A DNA stretch of 64,000 bases. It comes from Candidatus Avelusimicrobium intestinipullorum. GTDB lineage: Bacteria > Elusimicrobiota > Elusimicrobia > Elusimicrobiales > Elusimicrobiaceae. A model generated the notes under the pieces. The model searched no databases. It saw nothing but the letters and a program-made list of their open reading frames with translations, and had not been told where the DNA came from. Position numbers and translations under genes: made by a program. This document shows, in pieces, positions 34,474-42,382 of this stretch. The stretch covers positions 124,001 to 188,000 of the forward strand of contig CALUXC010000001.1 of the NCBI GenBank assembly GCA_944324635.1, in the 5' to 3' direction. Position 1 is the first letter of the stretch. Each line of letters starts with the position of its first letter.

Positions 34474-35052
34474 ATGAATGAAGTTTATCAAAAATCATTA
34501 TTTATTAAAAAAAACGTTGGATTTACGCTAATAGAGCTGTTGGTGGTTGTTTTAATTATTGGCATTTTGGCGGCAGTAGCCCTGCCCCAGTATACCAAAG
34601 CGGTAGAAAAATCCCGCGCCGCACAGGCATTGGCAGTTTTGAAGTCGTTTGGACAAGCTAATCTGGCGTATTATATGGCAAATGGCCAATATCCCGTTTC
34701 GTTTGAGCAGTTGGATATAGATATGCATAATTGGACGGGGCGCGAAGCTTGGTATAGGGGAGCCACAGACACTCGTTCTAATGGGGATTGGTCTTTGCAG
34801 ATTATTAATGAGGGCGAAAGTAAAAATCAGGGGGTATATGTCGGGCGTTTGACGGGGGCATATAAGGGGGGAGGTTTTGCTATCTATACGGTGCGGTTAA
34901 ATAATGGAAAAACAGATAATATCGTTTGCTTAGAACGGACGAGTGAAGGGGTTGTATTTGAAAAAGCGGCCGGAGATTATTGCCAAAGACTCTTCCAAGC
35001 GACGTTGGCCCCTTCTCAGCAGGGGTTCGTACGTACTTACAATATGCCTTAA
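34474..35052 (+). CDS. Type IV pilin-like protein (pilin 3)
   Basis: A 192-residue prepilin with a 16-residue leader ending in G16 before F17-T-L-I-E-L-L. It carries the A-L-P-Q-Y and E-K-S-R-A-A-Q-A segments and A-N-G-Q-Y-P near residue 68. Two late cysteines (I-V-C-L-E and D-Y-C-Q-R) could form the D-region disulfide. There is no Shine-Dalgarno sequence, and the T-tract promoter ends 8 nt before the ATG. The leader length, leaderless arrangement and AT-rich codon use match pilin 1. A 20-nt stretch is identical to pilin 1 (34519-34538 with 411-430). It is flanked by its own promoter and terminator. Confidence 0.87.
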   Translation: MNEVYQKSLFIKKNVGFTLIELLVVVLIIGILAAVALPQYTKAVEKSRAAQALAVLKSFGQANLAYYMANGQYPVSFEQLDIDMHNWTGREAWYRGATDTRSNGDWSLQIINEGESKNQGVYVGRLTGAYKGGGFAIYTVRLNNGKTDNIVCLERTSEGVVFEKAAGDYCQRLFQATLAPSQQGFVRTYNMP

Positions 35053-35078
35053 TGTAAAGGAAATTGAACAAAGATGGT

Positions 35079-35116
35079 AAAAATAGCCTTCCGTAATAGC
35101 GGAGGGCTATTTTATT
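35079..35116 (+). terminator. Terminator of pilin 3
   Basis: AAAATAGCC-TTCCG pairs with CGGAG-GGCTATTTT, followed by ATTTTGG. Confidence 0.8.
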
Positions 35117-35368
35117 TTGGCTCAAGTTCACGCGGGTGGTTCGGGGGCGGAACTTTTGTAAGGAAATAGCAAAAAATTTTTAACACTTTGAATGCGGATA
35201 GGGCGAGTAATGCTCCACGAAGATTTAACGCGTGGAGGGCCAAAAATTATTGCTTAACCGGGACTAATTTACGGTTCCTTGTGTGACCCTTGGTCTTGGA
35301 GAGAAAGCTGGCGCAAAAACTGAAAAATAGTTATTCTAACTTGAGGAGCAATAAGTATATGGATATAA
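35117..35368 (+). other. Intergenic stretch with hairpins, possible RNA
   Basis: No supported reading frame. Inverted repeats include CTCCACG/CGTGGAG near 35211-35238 and AACCG/CGGTT near 35257-35276, and the stretch runs into a strong terminator at 35369-35401. A plus-strand structured transcript of about 200 nt is possible, but I see no clear promoter. Confidence 0.3.
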
Positions 35369-35401
35369 TAAAAAACCCCGGCTTTTTGGCCGGGGTTTTT
35401 G
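35369..35401. terminator. Bidirectional terminator at the end of the PFOR gene
   Basis: AAAAACCCCGGC pairs with GCCGGGGTTTTT across a short loop. Each strand ends in a T-run. Confidence 0.9.
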
Positions 35402-35414
35402 GTGTTGCTTCAAA

Positions 35415-38400
35415 CTATTTTTCAACCTTTTCCGCCGGTTGCATCGCGGCCAGTTGTTTGTACAGGTCGCGTCTCCAGGCGTATTCGGATTCCGCGCGTT
35501 TGATCAGTTCTTTCGCGAGTTCCGGGTTGTCTCTCATCAAGCCTTTGAAGCGGTTTTCGCCGCTCATATAATCGGCTAGCGGCAAGGTGGGCGCCGTTAA
35601 CGGGCTATCCACGTGCAAGGGGTTCTTGCCTTCGTAGCGAGCTTCGGGGTTGAAGCGGTACAGGATCCAGCGGCCGGCTTGTACGGCGCGTTTGGCTTCA
35701 CCCATACCTTTGGACATATCAATCCCGTGCGCAATGCAGTGAGAGTAGGCAATTACCAACGCCGGACCGTCATACGCATCGGCTTCCGCCAACGCCTGGA
35801 TGGTCTGGTTCATGTTGGCACCCATAGCTACCTGCGCCACATAGATATTGCCGTACGTCATGGCAATCATACCGAGGTCTTTCTTCGGCATGGTTTTGCC
35901 ACCCGCGGCGAACAAGGCTTTGGCGCCTAAAGGCGTGGCTTTGGACATCTGTCCGCCGGTGTTGGAGTACACTTCCGTATCCAGCACCAAGATTTTGATG
36001 TTCTTGCCGCTGGCTAATACGTGGTCCAATCCGCCGTAGCCGATATCGTAGGCCCAACCGTCGCCGCCCAAAATCCACACGGATTTCTTGACGAGGTAGT
36101 CCGCCAAGCTCAAGAGGCGTTTGCAGGTTTCGCAGCCTTTTTCGGCGCCCTTGGTCAAAATGGCTTTGAGGTCGGCCACGTTCTTGCGCTGGGCTTCTAC
36201 GCCCGCGTCGGTGGACTGGTCGGCGTTCAAAATCGCGTCAATCAAAGCGGCGTGTTCTTTCAGGCCGCCTTCTTTGGCGCTGGTCAACAAGGCTTTGGCG
36301 TCGTGGTTGAGCTGGTCAAAGGCCAAGCGCATACCCAAGCCGAATTCGGCGTTGTCTTCAAATAAGGAGTTGGACCAAGCCGGGCCCTTGCCGTCATCGC
36401 GTTTGCAATAAGGCGTGGTGGGCAGGTTGCCGCCGTAAATGGACGAGCAGCCGGTGGCGTTGGCAATGGCCAAGCGGTCGCCGAACAGCTGCGTCAAGAG
36501 TTTGACGTAAGGCGTTTCGCCGCAGCCCGCGCAGGCGCCGGAGAACTCAAACAAGGGTTTTCTCATCTGGGAACCTTTGACGGATTCCTTTTTGGTTTTC
36601 ACTTCGGCTTGTTTGAGGCCCAAGAAGAAAGCGTAGTTGTCGATTTCGTTTTCGCGAACGTCCAACTGGTGCACCATGTTGATGGCTTTCTTTTCCGGGT
36701 TTTCTTTGTTCTTAGCCGGGCAGTTGTACACGCAGGCGCCGCAGCCGGTGCAGTCTTCCACCGCTACTTGAACGGTGAATTTGAGGCCGGCCAAGTCGGC
36801 TTTGCCGTCTACGGATTTGAAGGTTTTCGGAGCGTCTTTGAGGGCCGCGCCGTCATAGGCTTTGATGCGGATAGCCGCATGCGGGCAGACCAAAGAGCAG
36901 AAACCGCACTGGATACAGGTGTTGGGATCCCACTGCGGAACCATGATGGCGATGTTGCGTTTTTCGTACTGGGTGGTACCGGTAGGATACACGCCGCCTT
37001 CGGGCATGGCAGAGGTGGGCAGTTCGTCACCGCGGCCGGCAATCATTTCGCCCAAAACATCTTTCACAAACGCGGGGGCTCCGGCCGGGACCGGGGCTTT
37101 GGTGTGCAGCTTAGAGGTTACTTCGGCCGGATATTTTACTTCCTGCAAACCAGCCAAAGCGGCGTCTACAGCTTTGTAGTTTTTCTGCACCACTTCTTCG
37201 CCTTTTTTGGAATAGGTTTTCTTGATGGCTTCTTTAATGTCGGCAATGGCTTTTTCGGTGGGGATTACGCCCGCGATACCGAAGAAGGCCGTCTGCATGA
37301 TGGTGTTGGTGCGGCTGCCCATGCCGGTTTTGAGCGCAATTTCGGAAGCGTCAATCACGTACACTTTGAGTTTGCGGTCAATGATAATTTTCTGTACTTC
37401 GGCGGTCAAGTGGTTCCACACGTCCTGGGCGTTGTACGGCGAGTTGATGAGCACGGTGGCGCCTTCTTTGGCTTTGCCGAGCACGTCGTATTTGTCCAAG
37501 AAGTCAAACATGTGCACGCCGATAAAGTCCGCAGACTGAATGAGGTAAGGCGCGCGGATGTAGTTTTTGCCGAAGCGGATGTGGGAAGTCGTCATAGAAC
37601 CGGATTTTTTGGAGTCGTAGACGAAATACCCTTGGGCAAAGAAGCCGTTGGCGCTGATGATTTTCATCGTGTTTTTGTTTGCGCCTACGGTGCCGTCGGA
37701 ACCCAGACCGTAGAACAAAGCGGCGAAAATATCGGCAGCGGCTTTGTTTTCCAGTTTGGTTTCGGGCAGAGAGAGGTTGGTCAAATCGTCTTTGATGCCG
37801 ACGGTGAACACTTTTTTGGGTTCGTTGGCGGCCAGGTTGTCAAACACGGCTTTGACGTGAGACGGGGTGAAATCTTTGGAGCCGATACCATAGCGGCCGC
37901 CGATGATGAGCGGGGTGGCCGGGAATTTGGCTTTGGCTTCGTCCGTCAGGAACGCGGCGCAAACGTCTTGGAACAAGGGTTCGCCCAAGGCGCCGGGTTC
38001 TTTGGTGCGGTCCATTACCGCCACTTTCTTGATGGTGGCCGGAATGGCTTTTACAAAGTCCGCAATGGAGAAGGGGCGGAACAATTTAATCTTGAGCACA
38101 CCCACTTTCTGGCCTTTCATGGCTTCCACCGCGTTCTGAGCAACGTCCGCGCCGGAACCCATAATCACAACCAAGCGTTCGGCATCGGCGTCACCCACGT
38201 ATTGGAAGAGTTCGTAGTGGCGGCCGGAGATTTTTTCAAATTTGGCCATTTCTTCTTTCACAATGCCGGGCACGGCGTTGTAGAATTTGTTGACGGCTTC
38301 GCGGGACTGGAAGTACACGTCCGGGTTGGCGGCGGTACCGCGCACGGTGGGGTGTTCCGGGTTGAGGCCGCGGGATTTGTGTTCGGCAACCAGTTTGTCG

Positions 38401-38984
38401 TCAATCATTTCGTGCATTTGTTCTTTGGTCAAGGGTTCCACCATGTTCAGTTCGTGGCTGGTGCGGAAACCGTCAAAGAAGTGCACAAACGGCACGCGGG
38501 CGCGCAGCGTGGAGGCTTGGGCGATAAGCGCCATATCCATCGCTTCCTGCGGGTTATCGGAGCAGAGCATGGCCCAGCCGGTCTGGCGGACGGCCATTAC
38601 GTCCGAGTGGTCACCGAAAATAGACAAAGCCGTCGTGGCGATGGCGCGCGCAGACACGTGGAACACGGTAGGCGTGAGTTCGCCGGCGATTTTGTACATA
38701 TTCGGGATCATCAAAAGTAAGCCCTGGGAAGCGGTAAAGGTGGTGGTCAGCGCGCCGGCGGTAAGGGAGCCGTGCACCGCACCGGAAGCGCCGCCTTCGG
38801 ACTGCAGCTCGCTTACGGACGGGACGTTGCCCCAAATGTTGGTTTCGCCTTTGGCGCTTTTGGCGTCACAGATTTCGCCCATCGTGGAAGACGGGGTAAT
38901 CGGGTAAATAGCGATTACTTCGTTGGTGGCATGGGCGACGTGGGATACTGCGCCGTTGCCGTCCATAGCAACTAGTTTAGCCAT
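35415..38984 (-). CDS. nifJ: Pyruvate:ferredoxin (flavodoxin) oxidoreductase
   Basis: A 1189-residue single-chain PFOR that converts pyruvate and CoA to acetyl-CoA, CO2 and reduced ferredoxin. Domains in order: the pyrimidine-binding domain opening with A-I-Y-P-I-T-P-S-S-T-M-G-E near residue 25; a gamma-type domain near 420-600; two [4Fe-4S] motifs, C-I-Q-C-G-F-C-S-L-V-C-P near 690 and C-T-G-C-G-A-C-V-Y-N-C-P near 746; a further Cys pair C-A-G-C-G-E near 815; and the TPP motif G-G-D-G-W-A-Y-D-I-G near 970. I set the start at ATG 38984 with AGGAG upstream; the frame opens further to 39104 without a site. A TetR-like operator lies upstream. Confidence 0.96.
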   Translation of the reverse strand: MAKLVAMDGNGAVSHVAHATNEVIAIYPITPSSTMGEICDAKSAKGETNIWGNVPSVSELQSEGGASGAVHGSLTAGALTTTFTASQGLLLMIPNMYKIAGELTPTVFHVSARAIATTALSIFGDHSDVMAVRQTGWAMLCSDNPQEAMDMALIAQASTLRARVPFVHFFDGFRTSHELNMVEPLTKEQMHEMIDDKLVAEHKSRGLNPEHPTVRGTAANPDVYFQSREAVNKFYNAVPGIVKEEMAKFEKISGRHYELFQYVGDADAERLVVIMGSGADVAQNAVEAMKGQKVGVLKIKLFRPFSIADFVKAIPATIKKVAVMDRTKEPGALGEPLFQDVCAAFLTDEAKAKFPATPLIIGGRYGIGSKDFTPSHVKAVFDNLAANEPKKVFTVGIKDDLTNLSLPETKLENKAAADIFAALFYGLGSDGTVGANKNTMKIISANGFFAQGYFVYDSKKSGSMTTSHIRFGKNYIRAPYLIQSADFIGVHMFDFLDKYDVLGKAKEGATVLINSPYNAQDVWNHLTAEVQKIIIDRKLKVYVIDASEIALKTGMGSRTNTIMQTAFFGIAGVIPTEKAIADIKEAIKKTYSKKGEEVVQKNYKAVDAALAGLQEVKYPAEVTSKLHTKAPVPAGAPAFVKDVLGEMIAGRGDELPTSAMPEGGVYPTGTTQYEKRNIAIMVPQWDPNTCIQCGFCSLVCPHAAIRIKAYDGAALKDAPKTFKSVDGKADLAGLKFTVQVAVEDCTGCGACVYNCPAKNKENPEKKAINMVHQLDVRENEIDNYAFFLGLKQAEVKTKKESVKGSQMRKPLFEFSGACAGCGETPYVKLLTQLFGDRLAIANATGCSSIYGGNLPTTPYCKRDDGKGPAWSNSLFEDNAEFGLGMRLAFDQLNHDAKALLTSAKEGGLKEHAALIDAILNADQSTDAGVEAQRKNVADLKAILTKGAEKGCETCKRLLSLADYLVKKSVWILGGDGWAYDIGYGGLDHVLASGKNIKILVLDTEVYSNTGGQMSKATPLGAKALFAAGGKTMPKKDLGMIAMTYGNIYVAQVAMGANMNQTIQALAEADAYDGPALVIAYSHCIAHGIDMSKGMGEAKRAVQAGRWILYRFNPEARYEGKNPLHVDSPLTAPTLPLADYMSGENRFKGLMRDNPELAKELIKRAESEYAWRRDLYKQLAAMQPAEKVEK

Positions 38985-39111
38985 AATACAGAAGTCTCCT
39001 TTTGCGTAAATTAAAACGGTCTTGGGGCGTGCACAAAAAACACGCCAGCCAGGAGGGATACTCCGGCCTGTATATATTGTATAACTTTGGGGTATCTTTG
39101 GCAAACTTCTT

Positions 39112-39127
39112 TTTACCGGTCGGTAAA
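39112..39127. promoter_or_regulatory. Inverted-repeat operator candidate upstream of PFOR
   Basis: TTTACCG (39112-39118), GT, CGGTAAA (39121-39127) is a perfect inverted repeat with a 2-nt centre, resembling TetR-family operators. It lies just upstream of a plausible minus-strand PFOR promoter (TTTGCC, about 17 nt, TATACA near 39078). Confidence 0.5.
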
Positions 39128-39194
39128 TAAATTATTTCGCGCATAAATTACGTTCAAAAAGTTCTCCCGCGCAAAAAACGGAACATAAAAATCC

Positions 39195-39225
39195 TTGACC
39201 TGGAGTTCGCTTCAAGTGATACAAT
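39195..39225 (+). promoter_or_regulatory. Promoter of the DUF362 gene
   Basis: TTGACC at 39195-39200. The -10 is GATACA at 39218 (17-nt spacing) or TACAAT at 39220 (19-nt spacing). Confidence 0.6.
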
Positions 39226-39274
39226 ACTTTTATCCTCCGCTTTCACGGCGGACATTCTACCAGAGGAGAAACGT

Positions 39275-40240
39275 ATGAAACACCTGAAACTGACGGCTTT
39301 GGCCTGCCTGTGTGCGGGGTTGGCCGCCTGCGGATCTAATGCTTCCGCCCCGGCCAAAGCGGACCGCCCGGCCCAAAAAGCCGTTGTGTATTTTACTACG
39401 GATATCAGCCCCGAAGGACTGGTGAAAATTTACGATAAAATCGCCCAAAATGTGCATGGCAAAGTGGCCATTAAAGTGCACACCGGCGAACCGCACGGCC
39501 CCAACATCATCCCGCGGGAAATGGTCAAAGCCCTCCAGCAGCATATCCCCAACAGCAATTTGGTGGAAACCAATACCCTCTATGAAGGCGGCCGCCACAC
39601 CACCGAACTGCACCGTCAAACCATTAAAACAAACGGGTGGGACTTTTGCGAAGTGGATATTATGGACGCGGACGGCGCCGTGATGCTGCCCATTAAAGGC
39701 GGGAAGCATTTTAAGGAAATGTCCGTTGGCAAGAATTTGCTCAATTACGACTCTATGGTAGTGCTGACGCATTTCAAAGGGCACACCATGGGCGGTTTTG
39801 GCGGGTCGCTTAAAAACATCGCCATAGGCTGTGCGGACGCCAAAGTGGGCAAAGCCATGCAGCACGGCAGCCAAGGGGCCGACCTGTGGCGCGCCAATAA
39901 AGAGCTGTTTATGGAACACATGGTGGAAGGCGGAAAAGCCGTAACGGATCATTTTGGCAAAAACATTGTGTACATTAATGTATTGCGCAATATGTCCGTA
40001 GACTGCGATTGTGCCGGCACTTCCGCCGCCGAACCGAAAACCCGCAACATCGGCATTTTGGCTTCTACCGATATTTTAGCCGTGGACCAAGCTTCCGTGG
40101 ATATGGTATATGCCCTGCCGGAAGAAGAAGCGCACGATTTGAAAGAACGCATTGAATCGCGCAAAGGGCTTCGCCAGCTTTCTTATATGAAAGAACTGGG
40201 AATGGGAAACAACGAATACGAATTGGTAACGTTGGATTAA
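39275..40240 (+). CDS. DUF362 family lipoprotein
   Basis: A 321-residue protein with a lipoprotein signal (lipobox L-A-A-C, Cys about residue 20). The remainder fits the DUF362 family, with K-V-H-T-G-E-P-H-G-P near residue 68, H-F-K-G-H near 168 and G-G-F-G-G-S-L-K-N-I-A near 174. The ferredoxin domain found in some DUF362 proteins is missing, though a C-D-C-A-G cysteine pair is present near 250. Function unknown. ATG 39275 follows AGAGGAG. It diverges from PFOR, and a link to redox metabolism is only suggested by position. Confidence 0.82.
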   Translation: MKHLKLTALACLCAGLAACGSNASAPAKADRPAQKAVVYFTTDISPEGLVKIYDKIAQNVHGKVAIKVHTGEPHGPNIIPREMVKALQQHIPNSNLVETNTLYEGGRHTTELHRQTIKTNGWDFCEVDIMDADGAVMLPIKGGKHFKEMSVGKNLLNYDSMVVLTHFKGHTMGGFGGSLKNIAIGCADAKVGKAMQHGSQGADLWRANKELFMEHMVEGGKAVTDHFGKNIVYINVLRNMSVDCDCAGTSAAEPKTRNIGILASTDILAVDQASVDMVYALPEEEAHDLKERIESRKGLRQLSYMKELGMGNNEYELVTLD

Positions 40241-40263
40241 GAGGCCGTTTCTGTGGAGATTTG

Positions 40264-40296
40264 CCGCCCGCCCGTTTCAAGGCGGGCGGTTGCTTT
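40264..40296 (+). terminator. Terminator of the DUF362 gene
   Basis: CCGCCCGCC pairs with GGCGGGCGG, then TTGCTTT. The T-stretch doubles as the -35 (TTGCTT at 40290) of the pilin 4 promoter. Confidence 0.65.
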
Positions 40297-40317
40297 CGGG
40301 GGGATTTTTGTTATACT
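40290..40317 (+). promoter_or_regulatory. Sigma70-type promoter of pilin 4
   Basis: TTGCTT (40290-40295), 16 nt, TATACT (40312-40317). It has no T-tract and is unlike the promoters of pilins 1, 2, 3 and 5. Confidence 0.65.
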
Positions 40318-40349
40318 ATAAAGTAGATTTATGCAAAGGAGAGTTTGAC

Positions 40350-40814
40350 ATGAAACAGGGGTTTACGCTTATTGAATTAATGGTGGTGGTGTTGATTATT
40401 GGTATTTTGTCGGCGGTGGCTTTGCCGCAGTATGAAGCGTCTGTGGAGCGCGCCCGCACGACGGAGGCTATGTTGACCTCTAAAAACATTGTAGATGCCG
40501 CGGCCGTCTATTCCACCACGTTCCGCCGCTGTCCGGCGTCTCTTAGCGATTTGGACGTGAAAGTGGACGCTTCCACCAAAGATTGGAGCTTTGGTGTTAC
40601 TTCCGAAGGTGCCCGCAACTGCGGCGCCACGGTTTCTTCCACCAGCGGCAGAATATTTTCGGTGTCTCGTATTTTGGTTAAGAATCCGGCGACGTCCCCT
40701 TCCGGGTTGGATTCCGGTTCCATGTATTGGCATTGCACTGTCGGCAGTTGCAAAGATTTCTTTGACTATATAAGAGCCAAGCCGATTTCCGCTTCCTCGG
40801 AGTACTACCAATAA
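40350..40814 (+). CDS. Type IV pilin-like protein (pilin 4)
   Basis: A 154-residue prepilin with a 4-residue leader M-K-Q-G before F5-T-L-I-E-L-M. It has E9 at position +5, the hydrophobic helix, and A-L-P-Q-Y-E-A-S-V-E-R-A-R. Four cysteines lie in the globular part (R-R-C-P, R-N-C-G, W-H-C-T, S-C-K-D), the last two close together near the C-terminus. ATG 40350 follows AAGGAGA. An in-frame extension to 40290 runs through the promoter and is rejected. It is monocistronic. Confidence 0.87.
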   Translation: MKQGFTLIELMVVVLIIGILSAVALPQYEASVERARTTEAMLTSKNIVDAAAVYSTTFRRCPASLSDLDVKVDASTKDWSFGVTSEGARNCGATVSSTSGRIFSVSRILVKNPATSPSGLDSGSMYWHCTVGSCKDFFDYIRAKPISASSEYYQ

Positions 40815-40830
40815 GCTGTTTTAATATAAT

Positions 40831-40866
40831 AAAATCCCCGTTTGGCTTGCCAGACGGGGATTTTTT
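40831..40866 (+). terminator. Terminator of pilin 4
   Basis: AAAATCCCCGT pairs with ACGGGGATTTT, followed by T. Confidence 0.88.
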
Positions 40867-40910
40867 ATGCATGTATCGCGGCGCGGGTGGTGCGCCTTCG
40901 CGCGAAATTA

Positions 40911-40916
40911 TATAAT
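40911..40916 (+). promoter_or_regulatory. -10 box of the GT9-like gene, leaderless layout
   Basis: TATAAT, 6 nt before ATG 40923, with only TTTACT between and no Shine-Dalgarno sequence. Confidence 0.6.
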
Positions 40917-40922
40917 TTTACT

Positions 40923-42128
40923 ATGAATCTAAAACATATGCTATATTCTTCCCGCCCGCTGTGCGTAGCGTACGAAACCCTGCGCTGGCTGGGGCATAAA
41001 ATCTTTTTCTTTATTCATACCCAAACGCCCGTTTGGTACCGCTTTGACCAAAAACATCAACCGGGGGACGCGGTGAAAGAAACCTTGCCGTTGGATAAAA
41101 ATTGGTACCGCATTTGCCGCCCGCTTTACCGTCATGAGCATGTGTATTACGATTTTGACAAAGCCCTCCAAGTTAACCCGAACGTAAAAGGTATCGCGTT
41201 AATCTTTTTTATGGGCATAGGCGACTATCTCTACACCACGCCCATGCTGGCCGCGTTAAAACAAAAATATCCGCAGCTTCCGTTTTATGCTTATGTGGGG
41301 GCACAGTTTGACCGCAACAATTCCCCGCTGGTTGGAAAATTGCTGGAAGAAAATCCCCATTTTGACAAAGTGTTTTATTTTAACGGCCGCCGTCACCCGC
41401 TCATTTGGAAGAATTACGATTACCGGGAAGCCTTTAAGGATATCCCCGAAGGTTTTCTGGCCGTGCCTGTGTATTACGAATATGGAATAGAGGTGGAACA
41501 CCGCGTGAAAAGCCTGTTTGAAACTTTTTCGCTGCCGGTGCCCGAGCAGGTGCCTGCGCCCGTGATGTATTTCCCGCAGCAGGCGGCTGCCACGGTGGAA
41601 GCATATTTGACCCGTGCCCGCCAAGGCGCGGCCGGCAAAAAAGGAATCGTGTTTTTGCAGCTGGATTCGCGCGGCTCCAATTACGTTTACCCGCACATGA
41701 AAGCCCTGGGCGAGGGACTCATTAAAGAAGGATACTTTGTGATGAGCGTAACTAAGGGCGGGCCGACGGATAACCCCGATTATTTGGAAATTGATATTAA
41801 AAAACTGTCCATTAACCAAACCTGGCAGTTGCTTGCTACGCTAAAGGCCGAGTGTGACCTGTATGTGATAGCCGTCAATTCCGTGTTTTGGGCGGCCTCG
41901 GCCGGGCTGCATTTGCGCAACTTGGGGCTGCAGCACTGGATTGACAAAAAAGTGCATAACCTGTGGTACCCCAATATAGAAGTGGTGACCAATTATATTT
42001 ATCCTCTTTTACCGCGGGAAAAACAAATTTTTGCCCCGCCGGAAAGTTATACCCGGCACAATAAAAAAATTATTGATTACAAACCCGATTGGGTAATTAA
42101 GTGGTTTAAAGAAAAGTTTGAAAAATAA
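40923..42128 (+). CDS. GT9-like (heptosyltransferase family) glycosyltransferase
   Basis: A 401-residue GT-B fold protein. The N-terminal domain holds the family motif G-I-G-D-Y-L-Y-T-T-P-M-L-A-A-L-K near residue 98, matching ADP-heptose:LPS heptosyltransferases. The nucleotide-sugar half contains L-Q-L-D-S-R-G near 245 and S-V-F-W-A-A-S-A-G near 320. It probably builds lipopolysaccharide core or another surface glycan. The first 80 residues before the GT motif are atypical. I chose ATG 40923 because the promoter TATAAT lies just upstream, ruling out 40842. It sits between two pilin genes, so a role in decorating surface structures is possible but unproven. Confidence 0.78.
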   Translation: MNLKHMLYSSRPLCVAYETLRWLGHKIFFFIHTQTPVWYRFDQKHQPGDAVKETLPLDKNWYRICRPLYRHEHVYYDFDKALQVNPNVKGIALIFFMGIGDYLYTTPMLAALKQKYPQLPFYAYVGAQFDRNNSPLVGKLLEENPHFDKVFYFNGRRHPLIWKNYDYREAFKDIPEGFLAVPVYYEYGIEVEHRVKSLFETFSLPVPEQVPAPVMYFPQQAAATVEAYLTRARQGAAGKKGIVFLQLDSRGSNYVYPHMKALGEGLIKEGYFVMSVTKGGPTDNPDYLEIDIKKLSINQTWQLLATLKAECDLYVIAVNSVFWAASAGLHLRNLGLQHWIDKKVHNLWYPNIEVVTNYIYPLLPREKQIFAPPESYTRHNKKIIDYKPDWVIKWFKEKFEK

Positions 42129-42129
42129 T

Positions 42130-42160
42130 AAAAATACCCGCCAAAAGGCGGGTATTTTTA
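42130..42160 (+). terminator. Terminator of the GT9-like gene
   Basis: AAATACCCGCC pairs with GGCGGGTATTT. Confidence 0.88.
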
Positions 42161-42276
42161 TGCGGAATGCCTGTGTATCCGCTTTTTGCCCGGTTATAAA
42201 AAACTTCCAAAACTCTCCGAGGGTGTAGCCCCGCCCGTCGGATGATACCGTATAGAGAACCACCTCTGGAAGGGGC

Positions 42277-42302
42277 TTGTATTGTTTTTTTTTTTTGATA
42301 CA
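42277..42302 (+). promoter_or_regulatory. T-tract pilin promoter element, copy 4
   Basis: TTGTAT (42277-42282), 14 nt ending in twelve T, then GATACA (42297-42302). A leader of about 75 nt with a hairpin follows, as in copy 2. Confidence 0.6.
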
Positions 42303-42322
42303 CTACTTCTAGCATTGATTTT

Positions 42323-42356
42323 CGGGCTGGGAAGGTTTAAATGGCCGGAAAGCCCG
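42323..42356 (+). promoter_or_regulatory. Leader hairpin in the pilin 5 mRNA
   Basis: CGGGCT (42323-42328) pairs with AGCCCG (42351-42356), 14 nt before AAGGAG. Position and downstream sequence parallel the stronger hairpin before pilin 2. Confidence 0.4.
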
Positions 42357-42382
42357 CAAATCAGTTTGCCAAGGAGCTTTTT

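Noticed and set aside
35290-35571. 93-codon frame crossing the PFOR terminator
   Set aside because: It runs through a rho-independent terminator and antisense to PFOR with no start site.
36609-38720. 703-codon open frame antisense to the PFOR gene
   Set aside because: It mirrors PFOR codon bias and is rich in Phe, His, Gly and Val. It has no ribosome-binding site or recognisable domain, and PFOR is certain on the other strand.
38985-39104. N-terminal extension of PFOR
   Set aside because: AGGAG immediately precedes ATG 38984, and PFOR proteins start at this M-A-K-L-V segment. The extension would contain the promoter.
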